Shown one piece after another: positions 34,589 through 46,079 of a stretch of 64,000 nucleotides of DNA. The first letter of the stretch is position 1; the number at the start of each line of letters is the position of its first letter. The stretch is from Paramacrobiotus metropolitanus (lineage: Eukaryota > Tardigrada > Eutardigrada > Parachela > Macrobiotidae): the NCBI RefSeq assembly GCF_019649055.1, contig NW_026570231.1:1848071-1912070 (forward strand). Reading direction: 5' to 3'. Both the position numbers and the translations under genes were made by a program. Below the pieces are notes generated by a model. That model had not been told where the DNA came from. It saw nothing but the letters and a program-made list of their open reading frames with translations, and searched no databases.

Positions 34589-37070
34589 TTAACCGTTCAT
34601 CAGAAGGCAGCAAGTTATTGTTTCAACGATTTTTAAAGGGGCGTCCAAAGGGCACTTTGGCTGGGCTTCATTCGTTCCCTTGCCGTCTCTGTAGCATCCG
34701 TCCAGAATGTGTACGGCCACCTTGCTCAACGTCGACACGTCGAGTTCCCGCAAGTCCGCTCCACTCCACCATTCCCAACTGTGGTCTGAGCGAAAACTAC
34801 TGAACCTGCAAAATTACAGTAATACAATTTGGGTTGTAAGATGGACGGTCAAGAATTTGGCAAATAAATCCAAAGTAAATAGTTCTTCTGCCATAATTCT
34901 TTGTCGCTTACAGTGTGAAGAACCATCGTGCAGTGATCCATCCACTGGGATAGGCCAACTTCCGCATCCAGCGCGCATGCATCTCCGTGACCTTTGCGCG
35001 GGCACGTTGCGTGGCGTTTGGACAGTTATCGTTTAACGCTGTCACATAGCGTCGGCAGTGTTCCGCGGCCGATTCCGTGCAGCGAAAGCGCATGAGCGGA
35101 ATGCTCACATCGAAATCAGTATTTTCGTCATACCGCCGGAGCTTTTTAGCCGTTTCCGACCAGGCCGTACCCTCGACGCGGAAAACACTATCCAGCAGTG
35201 AAGTAGACCCACTTAAGTTGGACGCCGTGTAGTTAGTTAACACTAGTTCTCGACACACCGTCAACACCTGGGATATATTGCCGCATTCATAAACTCCACT
35301 CTGATCATTCCTCTTTAAATCAAGAACGCTACCGTCCGCGCAAAAGCGGTCATCACCAACGTTTTTTCCGATGTTGCTCTTCAGGTGAAACCCCTTCACG
35401 TCTAAGAAGTTTTTGATAATCGACAGTTTTGACGAAAGCGATGAGGATTGTCGAGTCTGCAACGCTTCTAATAATGTAGCGGTTTGTGTGCACGGCAAAA
35501 CGGTCCGGTCCAGGATCGTGACGAATTTATATTGGCAGCAGAAATAATAAAAGCGGAAAATCTCCGTGTCGGGGTCGGGGTCGCGTTCGCATAGCCGGTG
35601 AAGGTCGATGATAATATCGCGACGACTGGGGTATTCTTGCAACAGAAGCATCCACAATGGGCAAACCCTATGAGTAATCGAAACGAACGTCACGGCTAAC
35701 CAAGAACCCTGTACCGTGTTACGAAACTTACTGGAAGTAACAAAGATTCCATTATTATTTTGTTTCTTAAAAATATGTTCGATGATTTCGATGGCTACCG
35801 TGTTGGTGCTTTCAAGCGGTTTTGTTGCTTTTAACAGTGCGTGCATTTACTCTACGAGTAGGGTTTAAAATACCATGCTAGTCATGCGGCTAACATGGGA
35901 AAATTCTAGCATTACAGTCTGGAAAAACAGGTATTAGGTTTTACTAGAACACCGCAGCTGACTTGCCGGTTCAACCGTATTTGGGTAACGATGTCCAGAT
36001 TAAGGAGAATGCCAGCCATAATCGAATGCGCAAGCTGATCTAGGCGCATTTCTTCCACCTCTGCAATGACATCAAGTTAATCGGAGTAGAAAATTATTTT
36101 TTTCTTACAATCCCGAAAACACCTGTCTGTAGACTGAGTGAACTTTTACCATCTGTGTTCAATGTTTTTGCATTGCTACAGTACCATGTTGGAGTATCTC
36201 GATCGTTGCACTCTTAACTATATCGGCTGACTGCGACTGTTGCTCGGTAAGGCAGCTGCGGCAGGCTGCCTCCAAGGACATTTCCGTCCAAAAGAAGCTG
36301 CCCCCGGTGGTTTCGCTGTGGCATTCGGCGCAAATGAATGTGACTGTATCGATTCCCACCCGCACGAATAAGCGGCAACCCATGGGGAAACCGTACAACC
36401 TAGTGGCCCTGTGGATTCCGGTACACTGGAAGTTTAAGGTATCCATGACATCATCATTAACTGGTCGAATCTGTTGTAATGCACACTTGGCACCACAAGC
36501 ATTTTCACGCGTCAATACTACTCGGCACATGCGCGCTGCAAATTTGGGCAGGAACTCGATGTTACGCAGCTGATGGGCCTGGTCGAAAGCCACGATGTGC
36601 TTCCGGTACAGAAATCCTTCACTTTTCCCGAAGAAGCTTGGCTCATCGAATCTCTCGAACCCAGGCAGTCGTCTCACGAACTGGGACTGATGTACGATGC
36701 AGGAGCCGGCTGCAAGGTTCTGATGCGGATCATCCAGGCCAACAACGGCAAAACGGTCAGACAAATGACCAAGGAGGGTCACAGTTCGGAAGACCATTGG
36801 TTCGTCGCTGACAGCTCGCAGCGCTACCGGCCACGTAGATCCAGACTGCGTAACTGGACGACCCACGAAGTGGTGTGGCCAGAGATGGCGGGAATGGATC
36901 CATTCGGCCTTGATGGCGCTGGCATCAAAGTCGACGAAGAACTGGTCGCCGTCAATATCCTGCACGTATCCCAGCCACCACTGGCCGTTGTCACGCTGCA
37001 CCAGCACAGTGTTTCCATAGTTCACCTCGCGCGCGCCTAACTCTCGAAAATACCGTGGCGTTGCATTCAT
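34589..37070 (-). CDS. Tudor/Agenet-like plus F-box protein, paralogue J
   Basis: Minus-strand exons 37070-36185, 36060-35967, 35667-34912 and 34805-34589 total 1953 bases (650 residues). Exon 1 starts MNATPRYFRELGAREVNYG and shows NGQWWLGYVQDIDGDQFFVD. The mini-exon (94 bases) encodes LDQLAHSIMAGILLNLD. Its donor is GC (CG|GCAAGT) with an AG acceptor, a GC-AG intron unique in the family here. Exon 3 opens VCPLWMLLLQEYPSRRDIII, with Pro for the usual Ala or Ser in the third F-box helix, and has FRCTESAAEHCRRYV. Exon 4 is 217 bases instead of about 124: after GCYRD it continues for about 31 extra residues. Exon 1 ends at a weaker donor (GTACTG). It is a diverged lineage, sharing AEHC with paralogue A. 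Confidence 0.85.
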
Positions 37071-37959
37071 GGTTAATGAGAATCGAGCGTCAAACAGATG
37101 GGACTCGCACTGTAGCGTTACAGTGGGTTCAACATATGTCAGAAATTGTTCACGCTTTGAGGTGTTGAAAAAGTCTGAAGATCAGAGACGCCATCACCAT
37201 AGCGGTCTCCGCCTCTCCGGGTAGTGCGTTGCACTGTAACAACCGGCTAACATAAGACTGATGATGTTTAGCCGGTTGGAACTGTGTACAAACTCACGGA
37301 ACAGCCACCGACGGCGGAGCTTGGGAAACAGGCTTGGAAAGCAGCGTGCAATTTGAGTAAGTTGCTAGCTCAATGTAAGAACGAATTCGAAACATTATTG
37401 TAACAACAGCCTATTCTATCTGGCTGCTGTTCAAATGGATTGGTTAATCCACCTTACCACGATCTGTCGGCTGTTAGGATGAAAGGTTGCACGGCTGACG
37501 GCCGGCAACGATACTGGCCGAGGACGCTCTTACTGATTTACACAATTACACTGGTGGCTCCGATTGGGATGACACAGGTTCATCCCAAGCGGTCAAATGC
37601 AACAACGCAACTCAAGGCATGTTTAATGACACGGCGTTCAAGAAACGGAACAAGGTTTCGGGCAAGGATAAGGACAAGTAGATGCAAGCACAAGACTGAA
37701 TTTTAGAAATTCATGAGAAGGGAAACTAGCCGGTAAAGTGGACACAAATTCATAACGCGATCGAACGATGAATTATAACTGGGTGGTCTTATCGGGTGTA
37801 CAAATGCTACATTATATTTCATGCTACAGTATATTTCGCTACAGTATATCTCATGCTGTCTGCCTGTTCTCTTTCTGTGGAGTATGTATAAATAGATAAA
37901 TACACATTTGCGCAAAATGTATGTATGTATAAATACACATTTGCGCAAACGTACATCGC

Positions 37960-38620
37960 ACAGACGTCCAGAGTGCCGGGTAGTGCAGCGGAAATACGGG
38001 AAAATCGGAAGTTAGAAAAATATAGCGGGCTGGCAGACCGTTACATCGTTCAGCCGCTGGCGATCGAAACTACAGGTACAAGCTTGTCCGGTAATTTCCT
38101 ACGTAAAGGTACAGCTAGCGCGAAGTCTGCGCTTATAACGATGGCCACTTCACTACGTTTATCAATTTACCTCAATGCGCTCCGCAGGCAGATTGTCGCT
38201 TACTGCACCGACCATTTTCTAGCCACCTTCCGCCAGGCAGTTACTATTATCCTCATACATTTATATAGCGTGCAACAAGCCGCCAGCCAGCCAAATGCAT
38301 GTTACGTGTTTAAACAGTGTGGCGTGGCGCGCCGTAGTGTGAAGTTTGGCGTAACACGCAAATTTGTGTAATTCGCTGTACACATTCGTCAGAAATTACC
38401 GGACAAGCTTGTACATTTGGACCCCTGACGAAGAAGTTCTTCAAAGAGCTGTCGAGAAAGATCATCGACAGCACAGGCAACCCCCGCTCAGGAGAGTTTT
38501 TACGCCAAAGAATTGGTATCGAGATTCAGAGAGGAAATGCAGTTTCTGTTCTCGGTACATTTAGCGACATGGTAGAGAAGGAAGATGTTTACTTTGCCTT
38601 TCATTTGGCGGAACGGAAAT
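37960..38620 (+). mobile_element. Retroelement C-terminal domain relic, split by a MITE
   Basis: Before the insertion the plus strand reads KYSGLADRYIVQPLAIETTG. After it come KKFFKELSRKIIDSTGNPRS and QRIGIEIQRGNAVSVLGTF, the standard order of this retroelement tail domain. It is a fossil fragment without the upstream reverse transcriptase. The MITE at 38076-38414 separates the two parts. Confidence 0.55.
38076..38414. mobile_element. 339-base MITE with 23-base terminal inverted repeats
   Basis: The left end GTACAAGCTTGTCCGGTAAT (38076-38098 in all) recurs as reverse complement at 38392-38414. The outermost bases GTACAAGCTTGT are themselves almost palindromic. The interior has no transposase-like frame. 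The flanking retroelement relic continues on either side, which identifies this as an insertion. Confidence 0.75.
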
Positions 38621-38862
38621 GATGTTATGGCTTTTTTTGTTAACTGATACTCTTGTAATACATTTCCCAGCACGAAGCGCTAATAAAAATTGAGGACCAT
38701 TAAAATAGATAAAGAACGATAATAAGTAGCTGTAATAATACATGTTCACGGCAGCTGGCCAGCAAGATGACTAACTGGGAATAAGTAAAGCAGGAAGTAC
38801 AGATAAATACGATTACATGAAGTTGCTAGAACGTAAGCAGCAATATACAGAAGTGTAACAAT

Positions 38863-38892
38863 ATGCGCACAGATCATGGCAGATCTGTGCGC
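38863..38892. repeat. Perfect palindrome with 12-base arms
   Basis: TGCGCACAGATC and GATCTGTGCGCA flank a six-base spacer (ATGGCA). Nearby, GCAGTGTGTGCAG occurs twice (about 38898 and 38951). Function unknown. Confidence 0.6.
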
Positions 38893-39439
38893 ACTGCGCA
38901 GTGTGTGCAGATTCGATAGTGTCGGCTGGAGAGACTGTACATGTATGATGCAGTGTGTGCAGCCTCCTGATTTTGATGAAAGTCATGAGATCTTGAGTGA
39001 CATTATTGTGGCGAAAGCATTAATGTGCACCTGCAGGAAGTCACACAGTATCTGGATAATAAGATCATCTAGGTGTCGGTTGTGAGCGTAGGAGTATATT
39101 CACCCACTCTACCGACTGAGTTGGTTAGTCATCTAATGCGGAAGTTGTAGTGCAGCAACTATCCCATAGTCAAACCATAGATCAAGAAATTATCGATTAT
39201 CGAACGCTCCTATACTCGAAACACCGACTCGTTTACCTTTTCCAGCGAGGCTTATGATGACTCGGACTGAGACTACGTAATCACCGGGATTGAATTACTG
39301 CGCTTATAACCCACAGACATACTGTACGTGACAGGGTCAATGATGCAGTCGACATTTAGTCGATCTACAGAGTTGTTGACACGTTCGCTACGTCGTATGT
39401 AGCCGGTACATCAGAAGCCGCGGGATCTGCAGCTGATGA

Positions 39440-39720
39440 CGCGGAAACACGAAAACGAAACCTTTACTCGGAACTGACTGATCGACACTTTTTCGAACCA
39501 ATCGCCCTCGAAACTATGGGAAGTTGCGGCGGTAGTACCCGTCATTTCGTCAGTGAAGTTGGTCGACGCATTACAGAGCAAACAGGAGAAGCGCGCGCCA
39601 CCGAATTTTGTGGCAGCGTCTAAGTGTGGAAATTCAGCGTGGGAACGCTGCTTCTGTTCTGGGAACGGTTGGGTGTTCTAAACAGCTTGAAGAATTGTTC
39701 TTTTTGTTCTAAATTGGTTT
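39440..39720 (+). mobile_element. Retroelement C-terminal domain relic, second copy
   Basis: The plus strand reads FFEPIALETMGSCGGSTRHF followed by VSEVGRRITEQTGEARATEF, the domain segment that precedes QRGNA in the sister fragments. It is degenerate afterwards. This is a separate copy from the one at 37.96-38.62 kb, since the same domain segment is represented in both. Confidence 0.5.
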
Positions 39721-39981
39721 ATCAAGTTCAAGTGTAAATGGCTTTTAGCTTGTACAATTTGTCAATAAAGTAGTAGATCTACAGAGTACTGCCTGTCTGC
39801 AAACCTCAGAAAGCAGTGATTTCTCTACTAAGTATCTTAATTTCACATACAGTATCGCCATTCGCCTCGCCGTCGAGTTTTAGCAATCAACTGTCACTGT
39901 TCCTTCAATAACTGACTGGGTTAATTGTATTTTTGGTGTATTACTCCGAATATTCTTGTCACCTTCTCGTCTTGGTGCACC

Positions 39982-42277
39982 ATGAACGCCACACCTTTGT
40001 ACCTGCGTCAATTATATTCGGGTGGTCGTGAAGTCAATTACGGTAACACGGTGCTGGTGCAGCGCAACGACGGTCAATGGTGGCTGGGACACGTTCAGGA
40101 TATTGACGGGGATGAGTTCTTCATTGACTTCGACAGCAGCAGCATCAGCGCCCAATGGATCCACTCTCAGCATCTTTGGCCACACCGCTTCCTGGACAGA
40201 ACTCGTTTCTATAACGGCTCTTCACTGCCAGTGGCGCTGCGGGAGGAGAAAGATGGTCCGATGGTGTTCCGCCTTGGGACAGTTACTGGGAGCGTCTGCG
40301 GCTTCCTGACAGTTCGCTTTGATGCCACAACGCCCTGCTTCATCCACCGGTCACACTGCGTCACACAATTGCCGATACCCGGCAAGCACCCCAGTTTTTT
40401 CGAGAAGCCTGACGATTTCGTGTTCCGTAAGCATGTTATCGGGTTCGAGCAGGCGCAATTGCTGCGTGAAGTGGATTTCTTGCCCAAGTACATAATGCGC
40501 ACGTGCCGCTTAGCGTTGGGCAGTGTTGACCGTGTATGCGATGCCAGTTGCCGGTTGACACGGTATATAACTATGGACAACGTTCGGTTCCAGTGTAATG
40601 CGCACCAGCAAGCGTACGAGATAAATGTCAGTTGCCGCATGTTCGCGCGAGTGGGCACAGACTCGGTGACATTCATCTGCGCTGGACCGCACGGCGACGC
40701 CGCCGGGCGCAGTTTATTCTGGAATGAGGAGGCCCTGAAGGAAGCGTGCCTCATCTGCCTCGCTAAACAACGAGTCGATACCGGGACCATCAGCAGGAAT
40801 TGCTTGATCGACACACTCTACCTGGGTTGGTCATGCGAGAGCCTAGTTAAAACTTCTTTACAAGTCCGGTGAACAGTTTATTGTGTATAGGTACAGGTAA
40901 TGCATGGCACCGATTCGCCAGAAAGGTTCATAATCTCTGCATAAAGGTTGATGCGGTTTCTTGTTGATGCGGCTGAACGAAAATCGACGAAACCCAACTG
41001 CAGAGATTTGGTGTTTGCGATAACAGTAGTTTAATGGACATCTTTCTACGCATCTGTAATTTTTGCTGTAGCAGCAAAGTATTCACCGGGTTTCACACAC
41101 CCACAGGAAACAATAACAACGATATCAGCAATAAAACTTTATGGGTGCTTTTGCAGATGTGATGGAGACACGCATTACCGATCTTGCTCATCCGATTTTG
41201 GTCCGTATATTGTACAACCTAGATATCCGAACTCGATTCTTATGGATGCGCCGGTAAAACAACTATCGAGTAGAGACTTATCCGTTTCTCATTTCAGCTT
41301 GCTCATTTTCTCAGGGTCTGTGCGCTGTGGCGGATCTTGTTGCAGAAGCCCGCAGCCGACCGGGACATCATTTTTGACGTAGATTCCCTGCGCTCTAAAA
41401 GACATTTCGATAGAGAATTCTTTGTCGAACGTGCCATTTACGGGCACAAGGTTGTAGCGCTGCTTAACGGCTCCGTTTCGCAGCATACTCGCAGCATGAC
41501 CTTTACCGACGACGGACAATGCCGTGACCAGTACAAGAGCCGGGCAACCTTCCAACAGACTTTTTCGGAAAGCACGCAGATACTCAGACTGAAGGGCTTT
41601 TGCTTGCCTGTTATCGTCGTCAAAAATGGGAGGGATGTCGGCGATACGCTGATAAAGTCCTTCCTGAGCATTACACGGAATCACCACACCGGGGAGTGGG
41701 AATGTGAGACGATGGGGTCCCCGATGTCTGTATGCGAGCAACTGTGGCTGATCAACTACACCGTATCCATTCTTTCGCTGGATTATTCTCTACTGAGCAC
41801 ACTTTGTCACAGCGACGACAGCGACCAGACCTGGCTACACGACGGGCACGCGATGCACCGTGGCCCAAACAAGATGTCAGCACGCCTGGAGGTGCTTATT
41901 CCGTTTCTGCGCTTCCGCTGCACGGAGACGCCAGCGGAACAGTGTCGGCGCTTAATAGCCGCGGTCAACGAGCATTGTCCGGCCGTTGGTCCAGACGTGT
42001 ACACAAAGGTCACGGGGGTGCATGCGCGCTGGGTACAGACGCTGGCATACCCTAACCAATGGATCGGTATTCGCACGTTCCTAGATTTGTGAGTGACATG
42101 AAAAGTAATCACTTCCTAATTGGTTGATTATGCGACGGTATCCTCTTTGCTAGGTTCAGTAAAGTTCGCCCTGACGGCTATCCTCAGCGCTGGGAAGAAG
42201 TGGATCTAAGGCAACTGGATATCGCCGTGCTGAGTCCGTTGGCCCTTCGCGTATTGGACGGATACTTCGCAGACTGA
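39982..42277 (+). CDS. Tudor/Agenet-like plus F-box protein, paralogue K
   Basis: Exons 39982-40825, 41157-41253, 41315-42088 and 42154-42277 total 1839 bases (612 residues). The start is at CACC-ATG-AACGCC; 19 codons upstream are open with an earlier ATG but are not conserved. Exon 1 is the shortest in the family because the second Tudor-like module is trimmed (FLTVRFDATTPCFIHRSHCV). The Tudor-like core has GHVQDIDGDEFFIDFDSSS (His for Tyr). Exon 1 ends with an unusual donor (G|GTTGGT). The mini-exon encodes ITDLAHPILVRILYNLD and exon 3 VCALWRILLQKPAADRDIIF. Exon 3 also has LIPFLRFRCTETPAEQCRRL and the tail reads VRPDGYPQRWEEVDLRQLD. Confidence 0.9.
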
Positions 42278-43934
42278 GGACCATGTATCCATGAATCGTT
42301 TGCACATCAGTAACTGGCTTAACTGCACATCTTTATTTAAAGGAGCTCCGCTTCCTGTTATGGTGACATTAATACTATTGGTCGTTGCATTTACTATCGT
42401 TAATTGAATGCTTGCTTTAAATTTTCCCAAAACACAGGCCTAGTTGGATTATTTGAATCTGTCGAGGCCCGACACAAATGTATGCCGGATTGTTTCTCCC
42501 ATGGTAATAATATTGCAACTGATTCTTGATTTAGATGCTGTCTGTGTAGTCTAGAAAGAAAATGTCTTGTTGAATGCTGGATACGCGTATTCTAAATTTG
42601 CTCGGCACGTTTTACAGCACGCTAATGGGGAAGGGGCTCTTCCAGATTGCTTATATTATTTGCTTTTGTACGAGTAATTACTATTTCCTCGCAGCTAAAA
42701 GAGGATGTGGGGCACTGAATCATTAGTCTAATACGGGAAAAAAAGACAAACAAGTAATGAGTAAGGAGCAACGATATCCAAATTACATGTATTGTCATAA
42801 ACAACCTGGAACAATGTTATGTTTTCGTCGGATCGTAATAATAATAATATTTCGCTGAAAAAAGAATGCTTTCGGTAAGAACAAACCGGAAAGTTCTGAA
42901 TGCCACGGTGATTCCCGCTACTCCCGTTATTAACTAAAGAGAAGAATGTCGGTTCGACTGATTATGGTGCTCATCTTGCCGGCAATTGGCAGTGGCTGCT
43001 CCGTGAGATACGGTTAGCAAATAACATCCAGAGACTCCTCGGTTATTTCACAACTTACTATGTCACCCTTAAGGGAAGTGACCTGGTTACGTATCACCAA
43101 GCGCGTGAGTCTGTTGAGCCTTATTTTTGTAGTTTAGGTACCAGCATTAATATTCATTTTGTGCCACTTTGTTGTAACTTGTATCAGTAAATACCAGCTT
43201 TTTACGAACGTTTTGTAGCCGTTAACGTTAATATTGCTGTGCAAAAACAAACCTGTCGTGGGCAATGGTATAACTGAAGGTTTAACTTTATTAAGCATCA
43301 CATACAATTAAGTACATACTGAGTACTAAAACATCGTATAACTTATAGAGGTAACACCGGCCTGTACGGGTCCGCTTTCCCCAGTAGGCCCAGTTACAGT
43401 TGGCGACAATTTGACAGACGCTCACCCGCTGTTCTTCTTAAAGTAACAATCAGATTCCGGATAGAATATTCCACTAAGCGATAACCCAAATCAGCTATGG
43501 CACACGCAGCCTCACTCGAGCCAGAATAACAGAATGCAATGCCGCTACACCGAATACTCGGACACGAAATGTCAGCACTAGCAGGCTGTATGCGCGCGCT
43601 CGATAGTCGCGGTACACCTTCTCCAGTCAACCCGTTTTCGGTCTACAGACCTTACATCGAGCTTTCTCACCGGCGGCGTCAATCTAAACCGCATTTGGCT
43701 ACACCGAGGCAACGGTCAACGTCTTTGAATATCCGTTACGAATTAGATAATTTTTTAGATTTATGAACGTTGAACCTTCTTAATTAATGTTTCTCAGTGC
43801 AGACTCGTTTTATATTACGATAATTATTATTGCGCATATAAACGTTTGATTATCAGCTTTCATATCAACGTGCTGCGAAAATCCCGATTCCCTGAAAGAG
43901 TCCTTGGAAGCGCAGTTGCCATATCGCGAAAACC
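42278..43934. other. Intergenic region upstream of paralogue L
   Basis: No gene, family relic or long repeat recognised in 1.66 kb. The plus-strand frame at 43539-43766 lacks known motifs. Near 43690 CATTTGGCTACACCGAGGCA weakly recalls the GTTTGGCTACACTGAGCTC word in the duplicated unit at 6.5 kb upstream of the related paralogue B. This may be a trace of a shared upstream sequence. Confidence 0.4.
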
Positions 43935-46079
43935 ATGCACACGTCAGGAACACCCTTGTATCTTCGGCAGTTGTACTCGGGTCATCGTGAAGTAAATTTC
44001 CTGAACTCGGTGTTGGTACAGCGTGACAACGGCCAATGGTGGCTGGGTTACGTGCAGGATATTGACGGTGATCAGTTCCTCGTCAACTTCGACGCCGGCA
44101 CTAACTGCGCCGAATGGATTCACTCCCAGAATGTCTGGCCACATCATTCCCTAGGAGACGCTCGCCCATACTATGGTTCTTTCGTGCCTTTAGCGGTGCG
44201 GGACACCAAAGATGGTCCCATGGTGTTCCGCCGCGGGATGATAATCGAATACATCTGCGGAAGTTTCTTGGCTGTGCGCCTGGACAATCAAACCCAGAGC
44301 CATACACAGAGCCTCAGTGTCGTACATCCATCTCAGTTTGTCCGGGAACTGCCGGTCCCCGACGAAGAACCGAGTTTCTTTAGAAGATCTGACGGACTCG
44401 TGTACCGCAAGCACGTTATCAGCTTCGAGCAGGCCCATTCGTTCCACGAGTTGGATTTCCTGCCCAAGTATTTGTTGCGCACCTGTCGCTTTGCGCTGGG
44501 CAACGGTGATGGCGCGTGCAATGCCAGTTGCCAGTTTAAACGGTTCGTTACGCTTGACACCACTATTCGGTTCCAGTGTGGAACACACCAACAGACTTAC
44601 GAGCTGAACGTGGGCTGCCGCTTTTTTGCCCGAGCGGAGACCGACACGATTACGTTTGTCTGCGCCGAACTGCATGGCGACTCCGCCGGGCGCAATATGT
44701 TTTGGAATGAAGAGTCCCTGAAGGAAGCTTGCCATCAATATCTCGCTGAGCAAATGTTGCGAAAAATCGAACACAACCGTGGAACCGGCACGCTACAACT
44801 CGGTTAGCGCGTGGTTTTCCTATATATCTCATGTTTTTCTAACAAAGCTGGTCGAGTATAGTGTACCGATAATTTTGGGCGTTTCCCTTGAGAAACAGGA
44901 AGGCTTCATGACTACAACGCATTATGTGATTATTTTGCAGATGTGGAAGAGATGCACATCTCTGCTCTTCCCCATCCGGTGCTAGCCGTTATCTTGTATG
45001 GCCTGGATATCATTACTCGCTATCTGCGGATACGCAAGTAAATCAGCTAGGCGCTTAACTATTTGCTGCTCAAAATTACTGTGTCAGTGGCTGACAATTA
45101 TGTGTGCTTTACAGTGTATGCGCTCTGTGGAGGATTCTTCTGCAGGAGTCAGCAGCGGACAGGCATCTCGACTTCCATGTTCATCCTCTGCACTTTCAAC
45201 GACATTACGATCGAGAATTCTATGTTCAATATGCCTGGTTCAGTAATAAGCTTGTGGCACTGTTGAACAGCTCCGTTTCGCAGTATACGCACAGCATGAC
45301 CTTTTCGGACGACGGACAGTGTGATCACCAGAACAAGCGCAGCAACCACCTGAAGCTGACCGTATGGAACAGCACTCGAATGCTGAAATCTGAAGGCTCC
45401 TTCGCCTGCCGATGATCATCGTCAAAACGGCAAAGATTCGAAGTGGGGACCAAAGTGTTTCCTGAGCATCATCATGGATCCGCAAACCGGGGAGTGTGAG
45501 TGCACGGATCTGGCAAACTTGATGCCTGTATGGGACGAACTGCTACTCATCAACTACACCGCCTCAATTCCTTTGGGCATCGATTCTCTACTGACGGCAC
45601 TGTTCTATAATGCCGATGACACTTGGCTGAAGGACCTGCACGCGATTAAGTTCGATTTGAACGGGACTCCAGCACATTTGAAGGTGGTTATCCCGTTTCT
45701 ACGCTTCCGCTGCACGGAGTCGCCTGCGGAGCAGTGTAGACGCTTTTTAAACGCCATCAACGACAGTTGCCCGACCGTTGGTCCGGAGGTCTATGCAAAG
45801 GTCACCGGGGTGCATGCGCGTTGGGTGCAGACGCTAGTTTATCCCGGCCAATGGACCGGAATTCGAATGTTCCTTGCTCAGTAAGTATATGGCAGAGAAT
45901 CTACATGCGATCTGTCGTCAGTGTGGTTAAACTGCAACGCTTTTTTTTCCGTCAGATTCAGCAATGTTCGACCTGACGGCCAGCCGCAGGAATGGCAGGG
46001 AGTGGACTTGCGTCAACTGGATATCATGCTGCTGAGTCGTTTGGCCCTGCACATACTGGACGGATGCTTTGTAGATTGA
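43935..46079 (+). pseudogene. Tudor/Agenet-like plus F-box family member L, frameshifted in exon 3
   Basis: Exons 43935-44802, 44941-45037, 45115-45880 and 45956-46079 have good splice ends but sum to 1855 bases, not a multiple of three. Exon 1 is intact and closest to paralogue B (MHTSGTPLYLRQLYSGHREV). The mini-exon encodes ISALPHPVLAVILYGLD and, with exon 3, an F-box ending VCALWRILLQE. In exon 3 the reading shifts twice between about 45395 and 45440: two surplus bases (or one lost) before CTTCGCCTGCCG, and one base lost within GTCAAAACGG, where sisters have GTCAA(G)AACGG. Downstream the frame is clean to the end (FLRFRCTESPAEQCRRFL; tail VRPDGQPQEWQGVDLRQLD). It is either a young pseudogene truncated after the F-box or the product of sequencing errors. 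Codon use elsewhere is intact. Confidence 0.75.

Larger units (their letters stand above)
37071..39981. other. Intergenic region between divergent paralogues J and K, with retroelement and MITE relics
   Basis: The region carries retroelement tail-domain relics (about 37960-38620 and 39440-39720), a 339-base MITE inside the first of them, and a 12-base-arm palindrome (38863-38892). It also has a hairpin ACCGGCTAACAT / ATGTTTAGCCGGT near 37222-37261 and a doubled ATAAATACACATTTGCGCAAA unit (about 37890-37955). Promoters of J and K must lie at its two ends. No intact gene recognised. Confidence 0.5.

Noticed and set aside
40209-40814. Minus-strand open frame of 201 codons
   Set aside because: Antisense shadow of exon 1 of paralogue K; similar shadows lie opposite exon 1 of other paralogues.
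3508-46079. Exon frames as separate intronless genes
   Set aside because: Every frame end coincides with a consensus donor or acceptor, phases agree across all copies, and summed lengths are multiples of three in the nine complete copies.
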